From Nonomuraea turcica (lineage in GTDB: Bacteria; Actinomycetota; Actinomycetes; Streptosporangiales; Streptosporangiaceae): a DNA stretch of 64,000 nucleotides. Location: positions 48,902 to 112,901 of the forward strand of contig NZ_JAUZQF010000031.1 in assembly GCF_030718205.1 (NCBI RefSeq), given 5' to 3'. The notes below the pieces were generated by a model. It was not told the origin of the DNA and did not search any database. It was given only the letters and a program-made list of their open reading frames with translations. A program made the translations under genes and the position numbers. Position 1 is the stretch's first letter, and every line of letters begins with the position of its first letter. This document shows, piece by piece, positions 7,785 to 16,200 of the stretch.

Positions 7785-8390
7785 GTGGGGACCTCCCCGA
7801 TCTGCGGGGAGCACGGTTCCCTGTCCTCGCAGAGTCGCCCTGATGCCTCGCATAAGCAGCGCACAATTACCCGTTGGCCCGGTGCTCTTCGGCATTGCGC
7901 GTCCATGGTCCACTATGCAGCTTGGTGCTGGGCGGGCCGCCTCTCGGCCCGGGAGGATCCACCGGCCGAGGTCGTATATGGCCAGCCCGCGCGCGAAGAT
8001 CGGCCAGCGGCCCAGGCGTTCCAGCAGGGGCCGGTAGGTGACCAGGTCCTGAAGGGCACCCCGTTGGATGAGGTGCGCGAGCAGCGGGTGACCCGCGGCC
8101 GCCGCTCCCTGCACCTGATCGGGTCCGAGGTGCGCGAGGCCAAAAGGATCGCTAAGGACCAAGAGCACGATACCGATCTGCGGTGCGGCTGGTATCCCCT
8201 GGCCGAGGCGGGCAACCACCGCGCGGCCTGTCTGGCCGGCATCAAGGACAAGACCGGCCGCACCTGGGGCAAGAGCGGCCGGCGCAGCCCTGACCTGCCC
8301 ACGCGGGAGGAGTTCTACGTTGCCGCTCCCCACGTCGGGCCGGAGAAGCGCAGGCCTGGCTTTTGGACGATGTGGGCCCGAGCGGGGTGA
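7785..8390 (+). CDS. doubtful open frame, coding-like only in its 3' half
   Basis: Open for 201 codons. The first about 70 codons have poor codon bias. From about 7990 onward third-position G/C is normal and the translation is charged (GTPLDEVREQRV, RTWGKSGRRSPDLPTREEF, ending FWTMWARAG). No start with a good SD was found near the point where bias begins. It may be the 3' remnant of a gene whose 5' part was lost, or a gene starting internally. No family recognised; the opposite strand is also open here, so confidence is low. Confidence 0.3.
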   Translation: MGTSPICGEHGSLSSQSRPDASHKQRTITRWPGALRHCASMVHYAAWCWAGRLSAREDPPAEVVYGQPAREDRPAAQAFQQGPVGDQVLKGTPLDEVREQRVTRGRRSLHLIGSEVREAKRIAKDQEHDTDLRCGWYPLAEAGNHRAACLAGIKDKTGRTWGKSGRRSPDLPTREEFYVAAPHVGPEKRRPGFWTMWARAG

Positions 8391-8518
8391 CCCCGAAGCT
8401 CACCCCACGCGGCACCGCCTTACCGGTTCCCCTGGCCACCCGCTTACCACGCTCGACCTCGGCGGCGCCCTCGGCGCTGGCGAGCCCTTTTGCCCCTGGC
8501 ACTGTTGAAAGGACCTCG

Positions 8519-8836
8519 ATGCTGTCTCTTTCCGAGCACCTGCCCACGACACTGCGTGACTCGGCTCAGCCGCTCACGGACCAAGATCTGGGGGTGCTCC
8601 GCTTCCTTCCCAGCCCGCTCTTCTCCGTCTACAACCGCGACGTCATCCATGCCGAGTTCTGCACCCTCGACGGCAAGTACGGCCAGGTGTGCAAGGCGCT
8701 CCGCGAGAGCGGCTTCTACCCGCGCGGTGAGTGGCTGACCGGCAAGGTTTCTACCGGCCCGCGCTACGACACGATCGAGTCCGCCATCCAGGCGGCTCTT
8801 GATCAGCTGAGCGCACCCGGGCAGGGCGCCCGATGA
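8519..8836 (+). CDS. hypothetical protein, first gene of the mom-like operon
   Basis: A 105-residue protein (MLSLSEHLPTTLRDSAQPLT...) from ATG 8519, chosen because SD GAAAGGA lies 6 bp upstream; the frame is open further 5' but with poor codon bias. The C-terminal half ends in a helical stretch (TIESAIQAALDQLSAP). Its stop overlaps the next ATG (ATGA, 8833-8836), linking it to the next gene and the Mom-like gene. Function unknown. Confidence 0.6.
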   Translation: MLSLSEHLPTTLRDSAQPLTDQDLGVLRFLPSPLFSVYNRDVIHAEFCTLDGKYGQVCKALRESGFYPRGEWLTGKVSTGPRYDTIESAIQAALDQLSAPGQGAR

Positions 8837-9165
8837 CCGATACGCAGTCGATCCACTACCAGCACGACACCGATGGCCGGATCTTCTTCATCGAGGGCGG
8901 CCACCGCCGTCAGGTCTTGAACAGGCACACCTTTGCCAGCCCGGCGGCGTGCGCCGTGGTGCACGAGCTGAACAACGCCATCGCCTACGGCCGGGTCAAC
9001 GGCGGCACCTCCACCTACCGAACCGACGGCGGCCACATCTACGTCCGGTACCACCCTCAGGAAGTTGAGGGCGTCGTACCCGTCTACGAGCTGCTGAGTT
9101 CGGAGCAGTTGAAGGCCTTGGCCCACGAACTGCACCAGGCCGGGCAGATGGGGGCTTACACGTGA
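8833..9165 (+). CDS. hypothetical protein, second gene of the mom-like operon
   Basis: A 110-residue protein, translationally coupled upstream (ATGA) and downstream (GTGA at 9162-9165). The first part is beta-rich and His/Arg-containing (DGRIFFIEGGHRRQVLNRH), the end helical (SSEQLKALAHELHQAGQ). No domain recognised. The tight coupling suggests it works with, or is regulated together with, the Mom-like modification protein. Confidence 0.6.
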   Translation: MTDTQSIHYQHDTDGRIFFIEGGHRRQVLNRHTFASPAACAVVHELNNAIAYGRVNGGTSTYRTDGGHIYVRYHPQEVEGVVPVYELLSSEQLKALAHELHQAGQMGAYT

Positions 9166-9656
9166 CCCGCTACGTCCAGCAGGTCCTGGAGCTCACGCCC
9201 TTCTCCACTGAGCGTGGCCAGCGCTGGCGAGACCGCGCGTTCTCCTGGCAGCTGCAGCGGTGCGTGTTCGAGGCGGACCGCTACAGCGTCGAACTGATCG
9301 ACCGCAAGCCCGCCAAGGAGTTCGTGGTGCGCCACCACTACAGCGGCTCGTGGCCTGCCGTGATCCATCAGATGGGCATGTTCGACCACGCCGAGCCCGG
9401 TCAGCCGCGGCTCGTCGGGGTGGCCGCGCTGTCCTACCCGACCAGCAACGCCAGCCTCACCAACGCCTTCCCCGGGCTGGAGGTGGGGGCGCAGAGTCTT
9501 GTGCTCGGCCGGTTCGTGCTCCTGGACGACGTGCCGCTCAACGGCGAGAGTGGGCGGTGTTGCGCCGCCTGCAACAACTTGTCGTCCCGTTCTGATCTCA
9601 ATGAGAGCCGAGGTAGACAGAGTAAGTCCCGGCCCATCGCTGAGGAAGCCGCTTGA
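9162..9656 (+). pseudogene. Mom-like DNA modification protein, N-terminal fragment
   Basis: GTG 9162 starts a protein of the phage Mu Mom-like family (N-acetyltransferase fold; Mu Mom converts adenine to N6-methylcarbamoyl-adenine, which blocks restriction). Seen: AKEFVVRHHYSGSWPAVIHQ (about 47-66), VGVAALSYPTSN and the GRFVLLDDVPLNGES motif (about 116-130). After codon GAG 9546-9548 the family match stops and about 35 unrelated residues follow to 9656; these are element sequence. The rest of the gene lies 11.3 kb away at 20834-21389. Joined at the shared GAGAG the protein would be 314 residues. Confidence 0.75.
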
Positions 9657-10846
9657 CGGTTGCATGCGACGCGACAATGATGCGGTCCATGGGCCGAACC
9701 CCTTCGTCGTTAACGATGGAGCGTGCCCGGCGGGCACTGCAGACCCCGCTGGGAGCGGCGGCATTCCTGGAGGCGTCCCTCGTTCACCTGAATCTGCCGC
9801 AAGCCGTGTTCGAGGCGATGCTGGAGGAGTTCGATCGCCAGCAGGCGGCACGAGGGCTGGCGGTGGACACGCGACGGGGCCGCGAGCGACTGGTCCGGCA
9901 ATTGCGTGCTTCCTCCGACGCCTGGCCCTGGGAGTGGCTGCCGAGCCACTTCGACGCCTGGAGTGCCGCTCACCTGCGCCAGGGGCGCACGAAGGCCACC
10001 TTACGGGGCTACCAGAACGCGATCGTCGCGTTCTGTGCGTTCATCGCCGATCCTCGCTACCGGTGGGGCGAGGTGTGCGAGCGGCTGTTCGGTATGGTGC
10101 CGGCGCAGGTGACGCATGATCTGAACCTGATCCGGCATAAGGGCGACTACGAGGGCCGTCCAGAAGCCAACCGCCCTCTGGCCAGGGCTGAACTGGACAC
10201 CTTCTTCAGTACCGTGAACGCCCGCGCAGAAACCGCCGCGCGGCTGCATCGCAAAGGTGCTGCGACGGCCCACCGCGACGCGGTCATGTTCTTGACGATG
10301 CTCGGCTGGGGCACCCGGCGGACCGAGACCGCCTGCCTGGACGTGGACGACTTCCGCCGGAACGCCAAGAGCCCGCAGTTCGGGCAGTACGGCGTGCTGG
10401 TGGTGCGCAACGCCAAGAGCTTCCCTGGAGGGCCGCCGCGCCGGCGCAGTGTCCTGACCGCCTTCCCCTGGGCGGCCCAAGCCGTTCAGGACTGGGTGGA
10501 ACGGGTGCGGTCCGCCTGCTATCCGGAGGTGGAGAGCAAGGTGCTGTTCCCGACGGAACGGCTGAGGCGGATCACCCCTCGGCAGATCAACCTGCGTTTC
10601 GCGGCGATCCGGGACGAGGCGGGCTTACCGAACTACCTCAACCCGCACTGCCTGCGCCACTCGTATACCTCTACCAGTTTCGAGATGGGCTGGCCGATGG
10701 CTCTGGTGCAAGATCAGTTGGGGCATACACACGTGGCGACCACGGCCGTCTACACGGCCTTGTCCGACGATTTCAAGGACCGGGTGCTATACGACAGTCT
10801 CGGCATGAGCTGGGATGACCACAATCCTGCGGGAGGAGCGCGGTGA
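9653..10846 (+). CDS. tyrosine recombinase (transposase/integrase of the trio element)
   Basis: A 397-residue phage-integrase-type recombinase. An N-terminal SAM-like DNA-binding region runs to about residue 175 (WEWLPSHFDAWSAAHLRQGR). The catalytic domain shows Arg I in LGWGTRRTETACLD (about 218-231), HCLRHSYTS (H-x-x-R, about 335-343), LGHTHVATTAVYTAL with the second His and the nucleophile Tyr (about 364-378). All active-site residues are visible, so it is probably active. TTG 9653 with SD GAGGAA is the first start; ATG 9677 is an alternative. Its stop overlaps the next GTG (GTGA). It probably moves the 9551-20833 element. Confidence 0.85.
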   Translation: MTVACDATMMRSMGRTPSSLTMERARRALQTPLGAAAFLEASLVHLNLPQAVFEAMLEEFDRQQAARGLAVDTRRGRERLVRQLRASSDAWPWEWLPSHFDAWSAAHLRQGRTKATLRGYQNAIVAFCAFIADPRYRWGEVCERLFGMVPAQVTHDLNLIRHKGDYEGRPEANRPLARAELDTFFSTVNARAETAARLHRKGAATAHRDAVMFLTMLGWGTRRTETACLDVDDFRRNAKSPQFGQYGVLVVRNAKSFPGGPPRRRSVLTAFPWAAQAVQDWVERVRSACYPEVESKVLFPTERLRRITPRQINLRFAAIRDEAGLPNYLNPHCLRHSYTSTSFEMGWPMALVQDQLGHTHVATTAVYTALSDDFKDRVLYDSLGMSWDDHNPAGGAR

Positions 10847-11178
10847 GCGGGCCGGCCTTTGAGTGGAAGCTGCGCGAGCTGATGGCGATGCGGCAGATGT
10901 TCCGCACCACCGACCTGATCGCTCCCCTCGCCGAGCGGGGCATCGAACTGTCACGATCGCAGGTCTATCGTCTGGTCGCCGAGACCCCGGAGCGGGTGAC
11001 CATCCCGCTGCTGCTGGCGCTGTGCGACATTCTGGGCTGTGGGTTGACTGATCTGGCCGTGCCGGTGGACGCTGCGCAGCAGCGCCCCAGGAAGAGGCCC
11101 GCCCGCAAGCAGGTGGTCGGCGATACGGCGTCGCTGCCGCCGACGGCGGTGCCGAAGTCGTTCTTCGACCGGAGGTAG
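10843..11178 (+). CDS. XRE/Cro-like small DNA-binding protein
   Basis: A 111-residue protein with a Cro/C1-type HTH: LRELMAMRQMFRTTDLIAPL, then ELSRSQVYRLVAETPERVTI and LLALCDILGCGLTDLAVP, the pattern of YozG-like XRE regulators. The tail is basic (RPRKRPARKQ). GTG 10843 overlaps the recombinase stop and has SD GGAGGAG; the next gene begins 4 bp after its stop. The middle position in a recombinase operon suggests a repressor or an accessory protein for element movement; this is inference. Confidence 0.75.
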   Translation: MSGPAFEWKLRELMAMRQMFRTTDLIAPLAERGIELSRSQVYRLVAETPERVTIPLLLALCDILGCGLTDLAVPVDAAQQRPRKRPARKQVVGDTASLPPTAVPKSFFDRR

Positions 11179-11182
11179 CCCG

Positions 11183-13123
11183 GTGGACGGACCGTGCGGC
11201 GACTGCGGACAGACCAAGAAGATCACGGCAAAGGGCCTGTGCGGCTCCTGCTACGACCGATCCCGGCCGCTGATCACATGCGCCGACTGCGGCGAGAAGC
11301 GCCGTCCTGCCAAGAACGTCGACCAGGGAGCGGTGTGCAGCCGCTGCTGGGGGGTGCGCAACCAGGTCACCTGCACCAGGTGCGGCCTCGTCAAGGCCCA
11401 GGTCAACCGCGCAAGTCAGCCCGCGCTCTGCGGCGCGTGCTGGACGGCATTGCGGCCCGCGATCGAGTGCGCGGGATGCGGTGCGCGGCGGCAACCGGGG
11501 GGCCGCGACGAGCAGGGACGGCACCTGTGTAAGTGGTGCGCCCGCAACCGGCGCGAGAAGATCATCTGTGAGGGCTGCGGCCAGCTGCGGCAGCCACACT
11601 CCACGAGCGGTGAAGGCTATCTCTGCTCGAACTGCGGCGCCAAGCGAAGAACGCCGGTGACGTGCGGTGGGTGCGGGCGCACCGGGCCAGTCATCGCCCG
11701 AGCCTCCGACGGCTCAGCCCGATGTGGGCGGTGCTGGTCGGCCACGTACCAGGCAGCGTGCGCCGACTGCGGCCGCACGAGGCGCATCGTCGCCAGGACG
11801 TCCTCCGGGTTGCCGCTGTGCCACTCTTGCAACCCGCGTCGCCAGGCTCGGCTTACCTGCGGTGGATGCGGCCGCGAGGGGATGCACCAGACGCGCGATG
11901 CGCAGGGCAGCCCGCAGTGCGCATCCTGCTGGCGTGCTCAGGAACAGCCATGTACGGGCTGCGGGCAGGTGGCGCTGGTGGCTCTTCGCTGGCTAGCTGG
12001 CCCGGTCTGCTGGCCATGCGTGGAGGTCACCCTGGCCAGCCCTGTGCCGTGCTCCTCCTGCCAGAAAAACCGGCCTAACGTCTCCCCTGCCGGAGCGCCG
12101 GCGACCTGCCCGCCGTGCGCCGGCCTGCGCTTCGGCTACCAGTGCAGCGACTGCGACCGCTTTGCCCGCCCCTTACGCGGGAACCGATGCCGCCGATGCA
12201 TCGCCAGCGACGTCGGGCCGCGGCGCGAGACGTCGCTCAACAGCTACCACGAACGTGTCGAGCTCCTGCTCGCCTCCGTGCCGCCGCAGGCCCAGCTTGT
12301 TGTCCGCCGCTATATCCGTTGGGCGGTGACTCACCCATTGCAGCGCAAGGTGAGCGACGGAGCCATTGTCACGCCCGAGCTGGCGAGCTGGCCCTTACGG
12401 CGGGTCAAGATGGCGGCGAGGTTCGCCACCGCGGTGATCGCTCAAGGCATGACGCTGGCGCAAGTATGCCAGTCCCAGTTGGACGCGTGGGTGATGGAGC
12501 TGCCCGGCCGACGGGCGGAACTGCGTGCTTTCGTCAGGTGGGCCGTCGATCACGGCTACATGGCATCTGGCCTGGACGTCCCGCGCGCGAACAGCCGGGA
12601 TCTTCGCGCGTCAATGGACGACGTCGAACGCCTCGAGCTCGTGCAGCGACTTTTGCGCGTGGAGACGAAAGATCCACCGGCACGTCTTGCCGCTGTGCTG
12701 GTCCTGCTGTTCGGTCAGCGGGTCTCTCGCCTGGTCCGGCTTGACGTGAACGCCGTCACCCTCGAGGATGACGGGCGGGTCACCCTGGCTCTTTCCGACA
12801 CTCCCGTCCGCCTGCGCGAACCGCTGGCCGGCCTGGCCCTGCAGATTGTGGACGCCGCCCGCCGCCGCGGCTCAAGGTGGCTTTTCCCCAGCAGTCAGGG
12901 AGCAGATCACCCGCTGTCGTCGGAACGGCTGGCACAGCGCATCCAGCAGGTGGGGCTGAGCCGGGTACTTGAGGCCCGAAACGGTGCTCTGGCCGCGCTG
13001 GCCTCGCAACTTCCCCCTGCGCTTCTGGCCGAACAGCTCGGGCTATCCCTGTCCAGGGCGTCGAGCTGGTCCAAAGCCGTCGGCGCGGACCGCAGTTCGT
13101 ACGTGGGGCTGCGCGGGCGGTAG
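11183..13123 (+). CDS. zinc-ribbon array fused to a degenerate tyrosine-recombinase-like domain
   Basis: A 646-residue protein. Residues 1 to about 345 are a tandem array of roughly ten short CxxC...CxxC ribbons (CGDCGQTKK...LCGSCY, CADCGEKRR...VCSRCW, CAGCGARRQ, CGGCGREG, CSSCQKNR...). The rest resembles a recombinase: a helical SAM-like region and a catalytic-fold region with LLFGQRVSRLVRLDVNAV where Arg I would be, but with no H-x-x-R box and no clear nucleophile Tyr at the end. GTG 11183 has SD GGAGGTAG. It likely binds DNA or RNA and partners the active recombinase, as TnpB-type proteins do; that role is inferred. Confidence 0.75.
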   Translation: MDGPCGDCGQTKKITAKGLCGSCYDRSRPLITCADCGEKRRPAKNVDQGAVCSRCWGVRNQVTCTRCGLVKAQVNRASQPALCGACWTALRPAIECAGCGARRQPGGRDEQGRHLCKWCARNRREKIICEGCGQLRQPHSTSGEGYLCSNCGAKRRTPVTCGGCGRTGPVIARASDGSARCGRCWSATYQAACADCGRTRRIVARTSSGLPLCHSCNPRRQARLTCGGCGREGMHQTRDAQGSPQCASCWRAQEQPCTGCGQVALVALRWLAGPVCWPCVEVTLASPVPCSSCQKNRPNVSPAGAPATCPPCAGLRFGYQCSDCDRFARPLRGNRCRRCIASDVGPRRETSLNSYHERVELLLASVPPQAQLVVRRYIRWAVTHPLQRKVSDGAIVTPELASWPLRRVKMAARFATAVIAQGMTLAQVCQSQLDAWVMELPGRRAELRAFVRWAVDHGYMASGLDVPRANSRDLRASMDDVERLELVQRLLRVETKDPPARLAAVLVLLFGQRVSRLVRLDVNAVTLEDDGRVTLALSDTPVRLREPLAGLALQIVDAARRRGSRWLFPSSQGADHPLSSERLAQRIQQVGLSRVLEARNGALAALASQLPPALLAEQLGLSLSRASSWSKAVGADRSSYVGLRGR

Positions 13124-13126
13124 TCA

Positions 13127-13196
13127 CGGGGCAAGATTCGGCTGTGACCCGCGCCTGATGCTCGCGGTCCCACAGCCGCCCGATCCTTGCCCCCCG
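13127..13196. terminator. long imperfect hairpin between convergent genes
   Basis: GGGGCAAG (13128-13135) pairs with CTTGCCCC (13186-13193), CGGCTGTG (13139-13146) with CACAGCCG (13171-13178), and CGCG (13150-13153) with CGCG (13163-13166). It lies between the stop of the zinc-ribbon protein (13123) and the stop of the RHS gene (13241). No T-run; it may act in both directions or be a binding site. Confidence 0.5.
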
Positions 13197-13240
13197 ATTA
13201 TCTCGTCCAACTTCCGGCTTGGCCCGACGTCGGGTCAGTC

Positions 13241-16200
13241 TCAGTGCGGCCAGACAGACGTCCTCAGGGATGCGAACTGTCCCACCATTTGAATCCAGTC
13301 AAAGTTGAAGCCGACACCAGCAGCAACATCGTCACGCTCTCCTCCGAGATACACGCCGCTCCCGGCTGATGTCAGATTTTGGCCGTAAAGGCCGCCAACG
13401 AATCCCGCGCCACTAACCTCCGCTAGAACAATATGTGTGTCTTCACTCGTGAAGCCTGGCCCGAACCAGCTGTATTGAGCTATCGTCTCTACTCCGTAGA
13501 AGGCAGTACCGTGAACCCCTCCTCCTTTCACTCCTCCGCCACCAGCAACAATAGCCCCATAGTAAGGCCCTTCAGTGTTTATGCCAGCAATAACGATGAC
13601 CTCTGTTTCAATCTCCGCTGGCCCAAAATGGATAAGCGGGAGAGTCCCACTTGCCCACAGGAAGGCCTCAGGGTTGAATTTCGAAGGATTCGCATGCTTG
13701 GTGCGATTATTGGTGGCCGCTTCTGCCTGATCCGGTGCCTTGGTGATTTTTCCTTGGATCTCGATTGGGTCCATCTCGATCACCTGGCCTTTCGCCTCAA
13801 TAAGTGGTGGATCTGACAATTGGCCAGGCCATGACTGCCACTCGCTGGGATCTGACGAGACGGCGGCGATGTTGTTGTCCTCCATGATGCAGCTGGTGCA
13901 GTCCTTGGCGCTGACGCTGCCAGCGGCGTAGGTTGCCCTCTCCCCCGGCCAACTCGTGGGGGCGAACGAGCCCGGGGTGGCTCGGTAGCACTGCACGAAG
14001 TAGTCGCCGCACCCGTCGCTATGCATGTACATCCACTGGGAGGTGATCATGCTGCGCGCGTCCTGCTCCTTTTTCAGCTCCACCCGGATGGGAACGTGAC
14101 CGGAAGGGTCGATGGTATTGACAGGATCACCCTCGCCATAGAGGTAGCGGTTGAGGGCTTGGGGACGGTTCACATCAGCTACAACGCTGTCGGGTGCGGT
14201 GAAGGAGCCAAGCTCGGGGTCGTAGAACCGGGCGCTGAGGTAGATCAGCCCGTTCTCCTCCTCGCTGTGCTGGCCGAGCCATCGCCGGCTCGTGTCGTCC
14301 GCCCGGTTGCCGGGGTGCTCGGCGCCGTAAGGGTGGTAGTTGTACCGCGCGGCCACAGCACCGGTGCTGTCGGTCACCAGGCGGACCGAGCCCAGGCGGT
14401 CCTGGAGGGGGTAGGTGACCTTCCCGCTCGGATCGCGCCGGGCGACGAGTTCGTCACCGGCCCAGTAGTAGCGGGTCAGACCGGTGCCTGACTGCTCGAG
14501 GTAGCGGCTCAGGTAGTAGGTCGTATCTGCGGGGGTGGTGCGGCGGACCCGCTGGTTGTCGGCGTTGTAGGCCATCGTCGTCGTGGCGGAGGCGGTGGTG
14601 ATGGTCTGCGGCATGCCGAGCGGCATCCACTCGATGGCCGTTTGCTTTCCTCCGGGATTGGACAGGAGGCGCAGGTTGCCTGCCTCGTCGTAGGCGCGGA
14701 TATGGCCTGCAGATGTCGAGGTGACCGCATGCGGATGGCGAGGGTCGTCGTAGTGGTGCGTGCCTCCGTTCGGGGAGGCCGTGATGCGGCCGAGCGCGTC
14801 ATAGGTGAACTTCTGCGGGAGCAGGGAGGACGGGTCGTTTGTGGTGTAGCTGTCGAGGCGGCCGAGGTCGTCGTAGTGGAACGTCTCAAAGGTGACAGGC
14901 GGCCCGCCGAGACTCGGATTCATGGTCTGCGCGCCGATGACTCTCGCGTCCACGCCGTGCTGGTAGGTCGCGCTGTAGATGAGCTGCTTCTGGCTAGGGT
15001 CCTTGGCCAGTGACTGGCTGTCCAGCCATCCCCGGTCAGGGTTGTAGACGCGCTGTTCATGCAGGCCGTTGCCATAGGTCTGATGGGTTGTCGCTCCACC
15101 GGCGTCGTGCTCGATTCCCGTGACATACCCGCCGACGGACCTCAGCCGTCCAGCCGGGTCGTAGGTGTGCTTCACGAGCTCGCCGTCGGGGTTGCCCGGC
15201 ACCGGGTAGTGGAGATAATCCAGGCGGCCCGCCCGATCGTAGCCGTACCACATCTCCTGGCAGACCGTGTCCACACAATGCCGGTCGCGCTGCACCCGTC
15301 CCATCTTGTCGTACCAGAACCGGTCGGAACCGCTGACGACGTTGCCCGTGATGTAGGTGGTCAGGGTCGGCCGGTGCATGCTGAATCCCTGGGGTTGGCC
15401 GGTCGCGGGGTCGGTGTCGTAGGCCCAGCTGGCCTTAGCCGTACCGGTGATCGGATGCGTGTCGGTGCGGGCCTGCGGGCGGCCCAGGGTGTCGTAGGTC
15501 CACTCGTGGAGGCCGTTGGCGTCGGTCTGCGTCTTGAGGCTCCCGTCCGGATACCAGGTCATCGTTCGGTTTCCCCGGTCGGGATCGGTCATGGAGATCT
15601 CGCGACCGGCGTCGTCCCGGGCGATGGTGGTGACCATGCCGGCCGCGTTGGTGATCGTGAGCAGCCGGTCGGATTCGTCGTAGGTGTAGGCCGTGCGCTG
15701 GACCTCTGCCTCGCAGTCTGGGCACGGTCGCACGCGTTCGTCCACGGTGACCGTGCGGCCGAAGCCGTCGTGCTTCCAGACGAGCAGGCGCTCGGCCTCG
15801 TCGCGCTCTTCCACGGTGCCGACTGTGTAGGAGCGGGACAGACCGCTCGCGGGCGAACCCGGATGAGTTATCCGTAGGGGGCGATGCAGGGAGTCGTAGG
15901 TGAGGGTGGTCCATCGAGCGGGTTCGTCCGCTCTCCTGGGCGCGGCGGTGGCGGCCGCCCTGTCGGAAGGCCCGGCGTATCTCGTCTCGGTGATCAAGGA
16001 TGCCTCAGGGTCGGGGATGACACCCTCGGCGCGGGTTCGATAGGTTCGGCCCAGCCCGTCGAAGAGATCTTCGCGCCAGTGGATACCATCGTCCGGGCTG
16101 CCGTCGCTGACCTCGGTGCGGATCCGCTGACGTGCCGTGTCCGGGCCAGAGACCGTGCCCAGGTTGAGATAGCGGGTTGCCACGGTGCCGCCGTCCGGGT

